Source of the DNA: Amanita rubescens
Taxonomy: Eukaryota > Basidiomycota > Agaricomycetes > Agaricales > Amanitaceae
Assembly: GCA_015039365.1 (NCBI GenBank)
Contig: WION01000565.1
Location: 1 to 33,335 of the forward strand
Length of the DNA: 33,335 nucleotides
Reading direction: 5' to 3'
Shown: piece by piece, positions 18,801 to 29,225 of the stretch
Layout: the number at the start of each line of letters is the position of its first letter
Position numbering within the stretch: the first letter of the stretch is position 1
Position numbers and translations under genes: made by a program
The notes under the pieces: model-generated
Seen by the model: only the letters and a program-made list of their open reading frames with translations
What the model was told of the DNA's origin: nothing
Database searches by the model: none

Positions 18801-21527
18801 CCAGTATCCTATGTATGTATATGTACATGTATATATGTATGTGGATACATATATGCATGTATGTACATCTAATCTGTATATCCTAATCTATAGGATAAGA
18901 TATGATGTATTATCTTATATGAGATAAGATAAGATATATGTTATCTTATATGATTAGATAAGATAACTTTAACAATACAATCAACATCAAACTCGTCTGC
19001 CCCAGGAGGCGACCACATCACATGGCGCCTACTCAAAAAAGCCCTCGCAACTTACGAAGTCGCAAAAGCGCTAGTCAAGCTATACAACAGAATCCTGGAC
19101 GAAAGCTTCTGGCCGGCGCAGTTCAAGGAAGCAGAAAGCGTTATCATTCCCAAGCCCAAGAAAGACGACTACTCAGTCCCAAAAGCCTACCGCCCAATCG
19201 CCCTTCTCAATACGCTTGGAAAGCTCTTCACCAAAATCCTGGCATCCCGGCTCCAGTATGACGCCAACAAGCACAGCCTCCTCCACCCTGGACAATTTGG
19301 TGGCGTTCAAAAACATGCCACTACTGACGTTGCCCTTATACTGATGGACACTATTGTCAAGGCCCGCGAACGTGGCCAACATACATCAGTCCTTGCCTTG
19401 GACATAGCCCAATTCTTCCCGTCACTTAACCACCAGGTAATGCTCACGATACTAACCAAGCTAGGATTTAACAGGAAACTCACAAACTTTATCGTCACTT
19501 ACTTCTCAAATCGCACTACACGCTACCGATGGGGTTCGAACGTGTCCCCGCCCATGGACGCCAACGTTGGGGTCCCCCAAGGCGATTGCCCCTCCCCCAT
19601 CCTCTCCGCCCTATACCTGGCAATGTTGCTAACGCTTGCCTTTCAGTGGGGAACAGATAAGAGCATCAACTTACTGGTTTTCGTCGACGACGGCGCCCTG
19701 ATTACAGCATCCGACTCCTTCCAAACAAACGTTGACATCCTCGCTACCATGTACAAAACCCTGCTAACACTCCTATCCTACTTTGGCCTCACCGCTGAAC
19801 ACTCAAAACTGGAACTCAAACACTTCTACGCGTTTGACCTCAATAGCCCAACTCGGAAATTTAAGGAAGATGCTCAACCCCCCCTTACGTTTGAATGGGA
19901 AGAAAAGATATGGACAGTCCCGCCATCAGACATATGGCGCTACCTTGGTTTCTATTTCGATTCTCGCCTCAATTTCATGACCCATGTTAAAATATACACT
20001 AACAAAGCTTTCAGCACGATGCGAGCATGTCAAATGCTCGGAAACTCTCACGACGGTCTCGGGCCAGAAGAACGAGCCATCATCTACAAAGCATGCGCCC
20101 TCCCGATCCTTGCCTACGGACTGGCTCTATGGTATGCCCCCTTTGGCGATGGCGCTAAAAAGTGTTTAGCGCGAATGGAAAGAGTCCAAGCCTTTGCTAC
20201 CCGATGGATCACCGGCGCTTTCCGCACCACCCCACGAGGTGCCCTTGAGGTCCTCTCTGGCATCCCCCCACTTGCCTTATGGTTTAACATATGTCTCGCT
20301 AAGTACAGTGCTCGTATCATGACCCTCCCTGAAAATCACCTCCTTAGGCAAATCTTCCACTATGACCCAGTCCCAACCCGGTACCGGCACATACCCCCAA
20401 GACGCCGACGCCGCAACTTACCAGATGATAACCCTATAGTCCGACTCAAAACCGACCAAATACAAGAATACTTCGAACCATACCATGACGAAGCAAAACC
20501 TGGAGCCAGAATCCTCGACACCTACCTGACAAGAATCCACTTCTTAAACATGGATGCCCCCAAGAAGAGTAGCGAGTCCTTCAAGCCATGGCTAGCAACG
20601 TACAAACGCTGGTTATCAGACGAAATGAAAACCCAAGTTATCTTCTTCACAGACGGAGCCTTTTGGCGACGGAAAAGACGAGGCGCAGCAGCATGTGTAT
20701 GTTGGAGCAATGAACAGTGGAGTGGGGAAAAAAGGGAGTGGTGCGCTGCCGCCTCCTCCTTTGACGCAGAACTCGACGCATGCGAAATAGCAATCACGTG
20801 GCTCCTCCAGCGCACGGACATCAAAAGTGCAACCATCATCACAGACAACAAGGCAGCCATCAACGCCCTCTTCGACACGAATACACACTCGAACCAAAGC
20901 ACCTCCCTAAGAATATGCATAGCCGCACGAGATTGGCTAAGCCGATCGTCTGAGCACACATTACGAATTTCATGGTGCCCGTCACATGTAGGAATCGCAG
21001 GAAACGAACGCGCAGACAGATTGGCAAACAGAGAGAAAGATGAAACAGTGGCACCAGCCATCCTCCGCGATCACTTCATACAAACGGCAAAGTCCCAGGC
21101 GCAACGCTGGTGGAACGCGAGATATCGCAGCCCTCACTATGTGGGTCGCAGCTGGATAACAATCAAACGCAAGAAAAAGCCCATCAAACCCTCCATCGGC
21201 CCCACCACCCGGCGTTTCGTCATGCGGGAAATGGCAGAAAACAACCCTTTCATGATGACCAGGCTAACACGCGCAATCACGAACCACGCCCCAACAGGAG
21301 AATACCGAAGACGTTTCTTCCCAGATCAGCCGACACAATGCTTCCACTGCGAAAACCCTACTCTCCACACAAGGTCTCACATTCTAACGTCATGCGGCAA
21401 GTACACGTCCCATCTTTCTTCCGTAAAAGCAATCTGCACTGATGAAAACAGCAAAAAACTCAAGACATTCCTAAAGAATAACCCCACCGCCTTCACATTT
21501 GACGACCTTCCCCCAGAACCCCCGTGA
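9849..21527 (+). CDS. LINE ORF2 (APE endonuclease-reverse transcriptase-RNase H), interrupted at codon 445
   Basis: ORF2 makes the enzyme for target-primed reverse transcription. Segments 9849-11182 and 18980-21527 lie in the same frame once the LTR element plus one ATACA copy is ignored, giving 1,293 codons with no stop. The APE-type endonuclease at residues 1-250 shows QN (14-15), QE (E41), GDFNLH (D159, N161, H163), LDLIF (D213) and SDH (239-241). The RT domain after the insertion has KAYRPIALLN, a QGDCPSPILSALYLA region and the catalytic FVDD box (19680-19691, about residues 679-682). RNase H follows with FFTDGAFW (D about 1003), FDAELDACEIA, ITDNKAAINAL and CPSHVGIAGNERADRLAN. A terminal CFHCENPTLHTRSHILTSC finger precedes the TGA. 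All visible catalytic residues are present. As it stands, translation would leave ORF2 at 11220 inside the LTR, so this copy is inactive. Confidence 0.9.
11178..11182. repeat. Target-site duplication ATACA, left copy
   Basis: The five bases immediately before the LTR equal the five bases after the other LTR. A 5-bp duplication is usual for copia integrases. Confidence 0.92.
11183..11668 (-). repeat. LTR (3' LTR with respect to the minus-strand element)
   Basis: This 486-bp repeat begins tgacgaagatacgcccag and ends gataactttaaca on the plus strand. Read on the element strand it begins TGTTAAAG. It contains short hairpins, for example an 8-bp stem at 11213-11234 and ATAGGAT/ATCCTAT pairs, and an AT-rich GATAAG/ATATG region near its end. 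Confidence 0.95.
11669..11680 (-). promoter_or_regulatory. Polypurine tract
   Basis: On the element strand AGCGAGGGGGTG abuts the TGTTAAAG start of the 3' LTR, as expected for the plus-strand primer of an LTR retrotransposon. Confidence 0.8.
13577..13899. repeat. Consecutive perfect hairpins (representative cluster)
   Basis: In 323 bp there are eight perfect hairpins: 13577-13593 (6-bp stem), 13628-13650 (7), 13667-13691 (10, loop 5), 13694-13727 (13, loop 8), 13732-13749 (7, loop 4), 13761-13782 (7), 13849-13879 (7) and 13880-13899 (8, loop 4). My rough expectation for stems of 7 bp or more at this base composition is below one in this length. Confidence 0.85.
14222..14366. repeat. Two-copy hairpin unit, gcagtattgggtctgctgt
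   Basis: Copies at 14222-about 14275 and 14313-about 14366 share gcagtattgggtctgctgt, then a variable part, then cacaatatataaatattgct. Each contains a GCAG/CTGC and a CAATAT/ATATTG hairpin. A diverged relative starts near 13372. Confidence 0.8.
14800..15909. repeat. Three-copy 47-bp unit, gtataagtttcaacggcaag
   Basis: Copies lie at 14800-14846, 15794-15840 and 15862-15909. They start gagacg(c/t)tttcaa, share ccgtataagtttcaacggcaa and end in a ccttctc-like segment; CCGT and ACGG can pair within each copy. The last two are nearly adjacent, and the first lies 1 kb away. Confidence 0.85.
14950..15026. repeat. Two adjacent sister hairpins with loop gggcctat...taatacgca
   Basis: 14950-14984 pairs TATTATGG with CCATAATA; 14991-15026 pairs CAATATGG with CCAT(G)ATTG. 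The inner part is shared, while the outer stem bases differ but still pair. Confidence 0.8.
16311..17459 (-). CDS. Copia-type gag-like protein of the nested LTR element
   Basis: This 382-residue protein would form the capsid around element RNA. The N-terminal part reads LQGNNYRAWSRQITAYFQISNL followed by helical segments with LHAIKLRLSFTIFELYQHVYNARLLWMFLQERY; this is the layout of the fungal copia gag (NYxxW, then a conserved Trp before an ERY/EKY-type turn). No complete CCHC zinc knuckle is present; only CLANASLTNKGKGRCRC lies where one might be expected. The C-terminus is Ser- and acid-rich. No downstream frame encodes protease or RT, so this is gag only. The coding DNA itself contains perfect hairpins, for example at 16524-16545 and 17432-17458, the latter covering the start codon. 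Confidence 0.82.
   Translation of the reverse strand: MSSFTKEEDSALCSLVTELQGNNYRAWSRQITAYFQISNLMVFMCPVIPNAIPAHLKAVIAPITATNKAAIIIQADELVQNEKALHAIKLRLSFTIFELYQHVYNARLLWMFLQERYKDDSPAILDGSLDKIDHDRSINKIITRYRHIAAQGHQFPAAHLNKALTTIRAVPSKWINQTAATSSVTANNTNYSSPMAVRSGNTATQVGPIRVQQLASEIRSAWSLRHHAINQSSPSTQDPNLHTEHCLANASLTNKGKGRCRCSPHPQPTHLRWEDLKNSSKPDYIRGGSPLLVKQPESDQESDSTHDSFKSCKSNVSTPSPLSHESLTDSSDTRITNSQEEFYDAHEDFERHYGNFMAMNSYDQWVEEQYSIDLDYFWKKYM
17460..18475 (-). other. Leader of the LTR element between primer site and gag
   Basis: About 1 kb without a convincing ORF. The half next to gag is AT-rich and hairpin-rich (AAGGTTT...AAACCTT near 17485; a nested stem near 17586-17620); the half next to the LTR is more GC-rich. 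A packaging signal would be expected here, but none can be named. Confidence 0.6.
18476..18488 (-). promoter_or_regulatory. Primer binding site for a half-tRNA(iMet), copia type
   Basis: Directly after the 5' LTR the element strand reads GGTTATGGGCCCC. This is the word found at the same place in Drosophila copia and is complementary to the anticodon arm (CAU) of initiator tRNA-Met. A cleaved 5' half of that tRNA primes minus-strand synthesis in that group. Confidence 0.85.
18489..18974 (-). repeat. LTR (5' LTR with respect to the minus-strand element)
   Basis: It has the same length as, and by eye the same sequence as, 11183-11668. This is the copy expected to carry the promoter for transcription toward lower coordinates. 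Confidence 0.95.
18975..18979. repeat. Target-site duplication ATACA, right copy
   Basis: It matches 11178-11182. The LINE ORF2 frame resumes directly after it at 18980. Confidence 0.92.
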
Positions 21528-21685
21528 TTCCAACCTCACGCCGCCTCGTCTCGTTTATTAGTAACTTATTAGGTACTATTACATTATGATCCTGGGCTCT
21601 CCGCCACACATACAAACTTCCGTAGAAGTGAAACAATAGCTATAATAACTACGATAAAGTACTTAATACATCCATTTCTATTCGG

Positions 21686-21736
<51 letters not shown>
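21686..21736 (+). other. LINE poly(A) tail, 51 A
   Basis: An uninterrupted run of A follows a 158-bp 3'UTR after the ORF2 stop. A long pure tail indicates a young insertion, because such tails shorten and mutate quickly. Confidence 0.95.
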
Positions 21737-21740
<4 letters not shown>

Positions 21741-24700
21741 CATCGCTGACGAAACACAGCAAATGTTAGGCGCGGTGAACTCACTCCCGTGGCGTCGGTT
21801 TGAGTAGAGGTCATGGCAAGGACCGAAGCTTGCACGCCCGCTAAGAAGGTACACTGTCGGCAATCAAAGCTGGAGGGTTCCATCCATGATGCGAAATGGC
21901 GCGGCACTTACAATGACTGCCAAGCTGCGACACCCTGTCGCGACTAGTTTGATATACTCTGAAACGCGACCTTCCCATTCCTTTGCTTCGATCGCACCAC
22001 CTTCACTATGTGACCTACGTCGTGCAGATTTAGCCACTTCATTTGGAAGATATGGTTAAAACCTTGCTTACCCTGCCCCGAGGGAAATTCTGATGGAGAG
22101 ATCACAGTGGAGATGACTCTGAAGCCTTGTCTGGGACAAATTAGTGTCGCTTTAGGCAACCCCCACTAATGGCACCCATTCTCCCCTTGTGATGATGGTA
22201 TGTTTGACAACTAGATGAACGGAAACGGGTAATAATTGTCGATGTGTCATGTACATCTATAATGATAATAATGATATTGTTTTATTCAAACGTCTTATTG
22301 TGTCCAAGGATGGACTCGAAATCAGTTTCGCGATTTTCTTTGACATTCCTAATGAAGACTGTTCGATATCAGCAAGAGACTCGGAGACATGGAAGGAGGA
22401 TACCACTGGCAGCAATTCTTGGGTCGAGGCACAGAGAGATCTCCAACCAAATCATGGCTCAGTCAGTGTCCATAATTTCAGTTGAGGCATCCGGCCCAAT
22501 TAAGGACCTGGTGATGTGGGCTACCGCTCCATGTCCGAGGCCATCCTTAAATTGTGGGTGGATCTTACGGACAACCGAACGAATACGCGAGGACAGCATA
22601 GGTGGAGCGTTCGCTACGGGTTCCCCGCAGTATAATCACAGAGACCCGTGCCCGTACTCAGCACCCGTACCCGTTTTCAAACCTATGGGTACGGGTATTA
22701 CTAGTACGAACTCGCGGGCAGAGGCATGTCCCAAAATGACCGTGCGAGTGACTAGCCCATCTCCACGTCTGGTCTTGAATAGTGATAGCATAGTTGTCAC
22801 CTTGAACGGTGTTCACAGAGTCAAGGGGTTGGAGGCTGACCGAGTTCTCCCGGAGAAACATGACTAATTCCAAGCATCGACGTGCACCACCTGTGAGTAT
22901 GTATGACGATTAAACACTGAGCGAGCGTGAGGATGGACGCACCTATACGGCCCTTTGTAGTCCAAAGTCAAACTTTCTCTCTGATCATGGCCTACGAAAT
23001 CCAGTTCACCACCGGGAGTTATGATCTCCACTGCTGCACCCGTGCAAATTTGACCTACACATTCTCTTCAGATGTTTTTCTTTCTGTCGCTCGCCTCTTT
23101 GCGGAGCACTGTGATGGTCTACTGGGCTGGGCGCTTAGCTCATCTCGGTTCACAAACCAATTATCGCGCGAATGAGTCTAACTTCATTGTTGGCTTTCGG
23201 GAAAAACCGGGTTGCCCTGGTAACATCATTCCATGATGCAATGCATACAAGTGAATTTTTCCCTTTCATCGCTGGATTTCTTGCTGGCCCGGGGCCCTCG
23301 CTAGCGCCCTTACCCAAGTCGCTCTTTCTAAACGCATCTCTCTATTCTCTGCGATCTATGCGATATATGCACCCAACAGACATAACTTGATGGGTAAATC
23401 AGGCCATCCGAGAAGGACGTTCCTCAGTCAACTTACATGGTGCCTACATGGACCGTATCCCATGGCTGCGCAAGACGGAGCGAAGCTGTTACATTTCTCG
23501 CAACAACGTCTCCATTTCACCTCTGCCTTACACTTGCAGATGGTTTTATCAAACCCCTCTCGCCATCGTGCGTCCAGAGTAAACTACATCAATAGCGATG
23601 CGTAACCCTTAATGCTACTCATCCCGCGCGATTCAGTCCTCTCGGTTATGGTCGTGTGTCAATACCTGGAGGCGAACAGAACTAAAAGCTGACTTTGATG
23701 CGCATTCATTCACCTCCAACGCGCGCCGTCGTAGTTGATGAAAACTTGGAGTATTGGGTGTAGGTGGGGTTGTGGAATTGAAGACGGGGCGCATAGAAAA
23801 CAAGACTTTGCAGCGAACGCTCGCTCAATTGCTCACCGGCGTCTTGTGCACCATACAGCAAGAGATTTCACGAGGCCGAAAACGAGTAGCCTTTCAAAGC
23901 GTCGTATATTTCAAAAAGAAATCTGACGTTCGTCTGCAGAAGAGGGTCAGCCACATCAATGCCCGTCGCAGGTTTCCATGTTTCGCGTGGGTGCAACAGC
24001 TTCATGACAACGAGTCCACGGAAAAATGATTACAATCCGAAATATTCGTAATGTTATCCATCTGCTCTCGCCCCCACGGCCAAAACTGCAGTGCAAATGA
24101 CCTCCGCAGGACAAACCTCATAGCCGTATGTTCTCTTATGCCTCCCCAGCATCGTGCTCGGGTCAACAAATAGCTATGGGATCATCTCTGAAAGGATGCT
24201 CACAAGGGTGGGGAGAACCAGCCGAGAAATGGAGTAGTTTGCAGCGCGTGTAAACTTCAATTGCAACATCAAACTATTACAATACGTCGGCAGACGCGTT
24301 CGGCGCGCCGCCCACATGGTTAGCCTATGTATCTTCCCAAGATCCCTACCACTCGCCTATGATAACCGGCCCCGAGGGTTAAGTAGTAAAAATGGCAACG
24401 GGAGCAGTCTGCTGGGCTCGGCATCTATGGCCAGCTACTATTAGTATCACATGACAGTCATATCCGAATTTGAATTTCCCATCTACCTCCTCCATTCCTT
24501 CGAGATGACCACCTGTTCTTGCAGCTATTCTTGATCTACGCGATCCGCGTGGACTGCATCCTATGACTTCTACTGTTGTGGGTTTCAACCTCAGTGCCTC
24601 ATGCCCCGGCCCGATCGGCGTCCGGAAATACCCCACACTAGCACACGCCGCGCTATTCCTATTTAAACACTATGGTTCTTCTCCGGTTTAATTCCCCGTT
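21737..24700. other. Intergenic, no gene recognised; one 10-bp-stem inverted repeat
   Basis: The longest open frame (22244-22867) has no domain or normal codon pattern that I can support. A perfect inverted repeat acccgtaccc/gggtacgggt lies at 22663-22696. No tRNA or rRNA signature was seen. Confidence 0.5.
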
Positions 24701-24722
24701 CTTTAGTAAACAGCCAGCTGGC

Positions 24723-26597
24723 ATGGGTCGTGGGGTTGGTTTTTTATTTTTTCCACTTCTCACACACTCACATACTCAACGCAATGTAGTACAACGCTGC
24801 AATTGCCTCCAACCCGGTACGCGCTCCCTCTTCGTCCACTGGCAAGCTGAATTAACGAGTTTTTTAGTATGTGGTGGGCTCCTTTGCCTGCATCGGAGGA
24901 GGCCTTTTTGGCCTGGACATATCCTCCATGTCCGCTGTCCTCAATGTACGCACTTTCACAATTCTCCTCCTCTAACCATCTTCCAACTCCACCCACAAAG
25001 AACGATGCATACTTCGAGACGTTTCATCACCCAGGGGCTACCGCTCAAGGGGCCATCGTCGCCGCAATGCCCGGAGGTTCTTTCTTGGGCGCTCTAGCTG
25101 TAACCCAACTCGCCGACCGCATCGGTCGCAAACCCACCATCATCATCTCCGGAATCTTCTGGGTTATCGGTTCTATCCTTCAATGCGCTTCCGTCAACCG
25201 TGGGATGCTCGTCGTCGGTCGTATCATCTCTGGATTGGCTGTGGGCCTCGCATCTGCCGTTGTACCGATCTACCAAGCCGAAATCACCGCTCCTTCCATC
25301 AGAGGACGCATAGTTTCTCTTCAACAGTGGTCCATCACTTGGGGAATCCTAATCCAATACTTTATCCAATTCGGGTGCTCATATATCAACGGCGTCGCTT
25401 CTTTTCGAATCCCGTGGGGCTTGCAGATGATACCCGCCATCGTTCTTAGCTTGGGCATGACGTTATTCCCGGAAAGCCCTCGATGGTTGTTCGACAAGGG
25501 CAGAGAAGACGAAGCTTTGCAAGTCTTGGCCGATTTGCATGGTGGAGGCGACGAATCTAACTCGCTTGTTCAACTCGAATACGCGGAAATCAAACAACAA
25601 GTCGAGTTCGAGCGCAAGGAGGGCGCCAAGTCCTACTTTGATTTGTTTAAGCCTGGGAACCCGAGGAGAGTCTTCTTGGGCTGCTCATTACAGATGTGGT
25701 CTCAACTGTCAGGAATGAATATTATGATGTATGTTATCCGTATTGTCTCCGTTCTGAAGTTGACTTTGACCGACGTACAGGTACTACATTGTCTATGTCT
25801 TCCAAGGTGCCGGCCTGACCGGTCGCAGAGCAAATCTCATTGCAGACGTAAGTTCAGGCCTCGTCTTTCTATATCCATTCTGACACACGCATCTGCAGTC
25901 GGTCCAATACGTCCTCAATGTCGCATTCACTGTTCCAGCCATTATCTACATCGACAAATGGGGCCGTCGTCCAATGCTTCTAGCCGGAACACTGCTGATG
26001 GGATTCTTCCTCTTCCTCGTCGGAGGCCTCCAAGCGAGATTTGGTGAATGGGGTATCGTAAATGATTCACGTACGCTTTCTTTAGTTAAACTCATCCACC
26101 TACACTTCTGATCACGGATATACGACGCAGGTATCTGGGTCATCAACAATAACAAAGCAGCAACAAAAGCCATCATCGTCTGCTCCTATTTCTTTGTCTG
26201 CAGTTTCGCCATCACCATGGGCCCCGTCTCATGGACATACCCAGCGGAATTGTACTCTCTCAAAGTACGCGGAAAAGCCGTTTCTCTCGCCACCGCCACG
26301 AACTGGTTGTTCAACTTTGCCCTCGCATTCGCCGTTCCCCCCGGCCTAAGCAGCATCGCATGGAAAACATACTTTATCTTTGGGACGTTCAATTTCGCCG
26401 CCTTTATCCATGTGTTTTTCATGTTCCCCGAGACGGTGGGCAGGACTTTGGAGGAGGTTGAAGAGATCTTCGAGAGCGGCCACGTGTTTTCGCCATGGAA
26501 GGTTGGTAGGGACGTCGGCAGGCGGACCTTAGGAGAGGTTAGAGGTGAGGCTGCGGTTGATGATGAAAAGGATGAGAAAGATAGTGGTAGTCATTGA
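24723..26597 (+). CDS. MFS sugar porter (hexose-transporter-like)
   Basis: A 12-TM plasma-membrane transporter of the sugar porter family, probably proton-coupled sugar uptake. Exons 24868-24945, 25001-25728, 25781-25847, 25899-26070 and 26131-26597 join through GT-AG introns of 51-60 nt into 504 in-frame codons including the stop. Motifs in order are YVVGSFACIGGGLFGLDISSMSA (TM1), DRIGRKPT (loop 2-3), RIISGLAVG, YQAEITAPSIRGR, PESPRWL after TM6, QLSGMNIMMYY (TM7 sugar-site QLSG), DKWGRRPM (loop 8-9), PAELYSLKVRGKA (loop 10-11) and PETVGRTLEE after TM12. The first exon is not resolved: an acceptor precedes 24868, and ATG 24723 (MGRG, then donor GTTGGT) is only a candidate. The stop lies 40 bp from the stop of the convergent neighbour. 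The substrate cannot be told. Confidence 0.9.
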
Positions 26598-26637
26598 CGT
26601 TTTTGAATTGCATGCCCTACTAACGATGTACAATTTA

Positions 26638-27343
26638 TTATGATTTTCCTGGCTCTTTCCCTCCCTCACCCTCCTTGAACGAATACACCATTATAATCAC
26701 GGAAGAAAAGAACAACGAGGTTTGCAGCAGCAACCTTATAAACTTGATCGCGTTTATGGGTCCTTGACAACAGCACCCATCACGGCACTCGCATTCTTCG
26801 TCCTCTTCGTCATCTAAGCCGGGTGCTCTTCCCTCTTCCGTGCGACTATCGGAAACGGCTCCATAAGATTGATAAGACTTCAGTCTCAGTTGGAGCCTCT
26901 CCAAAAGCCCATCGGGTCCTTCCGTTCCTTCTCCGTGCATCAGCGCAGCAAGGCTTCCTGATAACCGCGCAGTCGGGTTCGTAAGTCATATCCGAGCTTT
27001 GGGGAGGGATACACTCACCAGGCCGGACACCCTGATCTGGCGTATATCCTATCCAATCCTTGATTTCCGTAATCACTTGCACTGGGAGCTGAACCAGCAC
27101 CGCGTTAAGAATCTGACATGGTAGAAATGGGACGAGCGACCAAATCAAGAGAATGAGCGCCGTATATCGAGGGTGATCCGCAGCTGAGTTGTATACTGTT
27201 CAGTGTAATCGATGGTACGCGTGCCAGTGAGATATGTGCATTTGGCTGGTTATGAGAGAAGATCGAAAGTACTTAGAGTATTGACACGAACCTTTCTGCA
27301 GAGCAGGGTCGATGTAATCCTTGAAAATGTGGTTCATATCCAT
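26638..27343 (-). CDS. Small two-TM protein with acidic Cys-rich segment, unknown function
   Basis: Three exons (27343-27292, 27195-27019, 26957-26638) join with GT-AG introns of 96 and 61 nt to give 182 residues; all junctions keep frame. The N-terminus MDMNHIFKDYIDPALQK leads into a first membrane segment, YTALILLIWSLVPFLPCQILNAVLV. A soluble middle follows (LQLRLKSYQSYGAVSDS), then an acidic run with clustered cysteines (DDEEDEECECRDGCCCQG), and then a second segment, IRLLLQTSLFFSSVIIMVYSF. The cysteine cluster before a membrane helix could be palmitoylated or bind metal (inference). I do not recognise a family. The exon structure and convergent position next to the transporter support a real gene. 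Confidence 0.7.
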
Positions 27344-29225
27344 GATGGAGGAAGAACAAGTTGAACTTTGTGCACGAGGAACACTGGTTTTACATGACAG
27401 GACGGGAGTTATGGCTACAGGCTGAGGATATATATAACCTAGCTTATCATCTTAGCGTGGGAGACGGTGTTGGACGTGCTTCTCTCACTGCGCCGCATTT
27501 ACGTAAATCCGCTGGGGAGTAGGTAGACCAGAAATGGATGATTCTATTGTCAGAAGACCGGTCTAATCAAGCTGGGGTCATATGACGAGGGAATACTTAG
27601 GAGACTGATGCGAAATAGAGACAGATGCGAAACAATATGCCAACGTTGGCAGTGTACAATATGCTCTGAATTGGTTTAGTGGACGTTCTCGGGCCCCGGC
27701 TTTGCGAGCTGCGTAAACTCAATTTTCCGATTTCGATGTTTGTATTGAAAAGATGACTGTCATCAGCATTGATTGACATGGGATATGTTTGGGCGTACTC
27801 GGCACCCGCCGTAATGATTGATTGATGCGCTGTGATGTATATGTCGAAGTCAATGTAAGGCCTTGATTTGCCCAGAATATGTCCGGATACTGGATTGTGT
27901 CCATTGGTGAGTGACAAAAGAAAGAAGCGGAGAGAAAAGAACCACCACTTACCTCCGACGAAGCCCTCGGCGTTGTAAGGCTCGTCTCCTCAGATTCACG
28001 GACATCCCGAGAACGCGGGCATTAGCGACCTTTCCTCCCTATTCCGCCCCGTGGATTCAGAACATTCAGGAACGCGTTATGTGCCTGAAGCTGGCTTTGG
28101 CGGACGCCATTTCTCTGGACTCCTGTACATTTTTTAGAAGGGGGAATTTACATAGAGTGTGAAGTGTTGGAGGGCTCGAGGCATAGACGTCAGTACCTCG
28201 TACCATTATTTCTATCTGTTTGATTATAGACTGTGTGCTACGGGTGTAATTTAGCCCCACCTCGTTAGCTGGTCCGTCTACAGTGGTGAAGCACACGGGA
28301 CTTACGAGACTTATTAATGAGCTCACGGGTCGTATCTCCCATACCCCAACATAGATGCATGAAGATGAAAATACTCAAGAAACAACCTGACCGATGACTT
28401 CTAAGATAAGCTTAGCTACGTATCATATGCCGACTCCCAGGGTGGTCAGTATAATACAAGATAATTCTGTTGAGAATAAGGATTCAAGTGGCGCGAACTG
28501 GGTAGCAAGGCTCCGTTCATCAAATATGTAGAATGGGAGAATGCGATTGCTTGGCGCCGATATTCACACTCCATCAGGAGCTGCTGAACCCAAGTACCCG
28601 TCAGCGCGCGAACCTGTTGCCTGTAAACAGATCCTGAGAGTGGTGGCCATGTTTGCTGAGCACTGGTAGCGATAACGCTCAAGATCCCTCATCCTGATGC
28701 TCGTCCCATTAGATCGTGGACGAATCAAAACTCGCAGCACGCACCGTTAGCCACCAATGATGTTCGCATGTCCTTTCTCGCCCTTGGATACTACCCGGGT
28801 GATTCACTATTATTCACACTCTCCATATCGACGGTATGGAATCCAGAAACGCACCATGAACGATGGGCAACAGCAGATGAGTGTCGTAGGGAACAGAGCG
28901 CGAGCGTGACTTAGGTCACGCTCTGGCACGCTTTCCCACCACCGTTTATCATCAATCTGTACTCGGTGATGTGTACTATGATGGTTGTGGGCCGGGGTCC
29001 CTGCCGAGTTTGCCGTCGTCTTCCCACGGTCGACATTGGGTCGGCACCCTACGGAAGGTACTGTAATCAACTTTTCCTCCGATACAGGCGCAAAAGCGGT
29101 TTGCGTAATAGTCAGCATTGCTATGTTCGACGAGTATATACCGGCGCATGTAGATAAAGATAGAGACCCATCTAAACCTTTAAGTAAATAAAAATATTGT
29201 TGTCTACGATAATAGAGGTAGTAAG
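27344..29225. other. Intergenic, no gene recognised
   Basis: Short frames on both strands (for example minus 27597-27917 and 28446-28682) lack recognisable domains or consistent splicing. The first few hundred bases presumably include the promoter of the 27343 gene. Confidence 0.5.

Larger units (their letters stand above)
11183..18974 (-). mobile_element. Copia-type, pol-less LTR retrotransposon (TR-GAG-like), hairpin-saturated
   Basis: Two 486-bp direct repeats start TG and end CA, and ATACA flanks both sides (11178-11182 and 18975-18979). On the minus strand the order is 5' LTR, primer site (18488-18476), about 1-kb leader, gag-like ORF (17459-16311), about 4.6 kb without coding signal, polypurine tract, 3' LTR. 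The half-tRNA(iMet) primer site and the gag type place it with Ty1/copia. No protease, integrase, RT or RNase H motif could be seen, so it must borrow them. It is a non-autonomous element comparable to the gag-only TR-GAG class described in plants. Its whole length is dense in short perfect hairpins. The LTRs appear identical by eye, so insertion is recent. Confidence 0.93.
7072..21736 (+). mobile_element. Tad-like non-LTR retrotransposon (LINE), near complete, split by an LTR element
   Basis: Two ORFs (gag-like with zinc knuckles; APE endonuclease-RT-RNase H) and a 51-nt poly(A) tail define the element. The order EN-RT-RNase H with a C-terminal CCHC-type finger fits the Tad/I-like group of fungal LINEs. 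The 5' limit is not certain, and I could not find a target-site duplication matching the sequence after the tail (gaggcatcgctgacg). The 7.8-kb insertion at 11183-18974 lies between the EN and RT domains. Without it both ORFs are open over their full length, so this copy appears to have been intact when it was hit. Confidence 0.92.

Noticed and set aside
21584..21907. Minus-strand open frame with a long poly-Phe run
   Set aside because: It is the LINE poly(A) tail read on the other strand as TTT codons, not a gene.
22663..22696. 10-bp-stem inverted repeat as a terminator or transposon end
   Set aside because: Isolated, no partner repeat or target duplication; GTACGGGT-type repeats are probably simple sequence.
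22244..22867. 207-residue plus-strand open frame
   Set aside because: No domain, low-complexity GTACGGGT-type sequence inside, and no splice or promoter support; it lies in repeat-like intergenic DNA.
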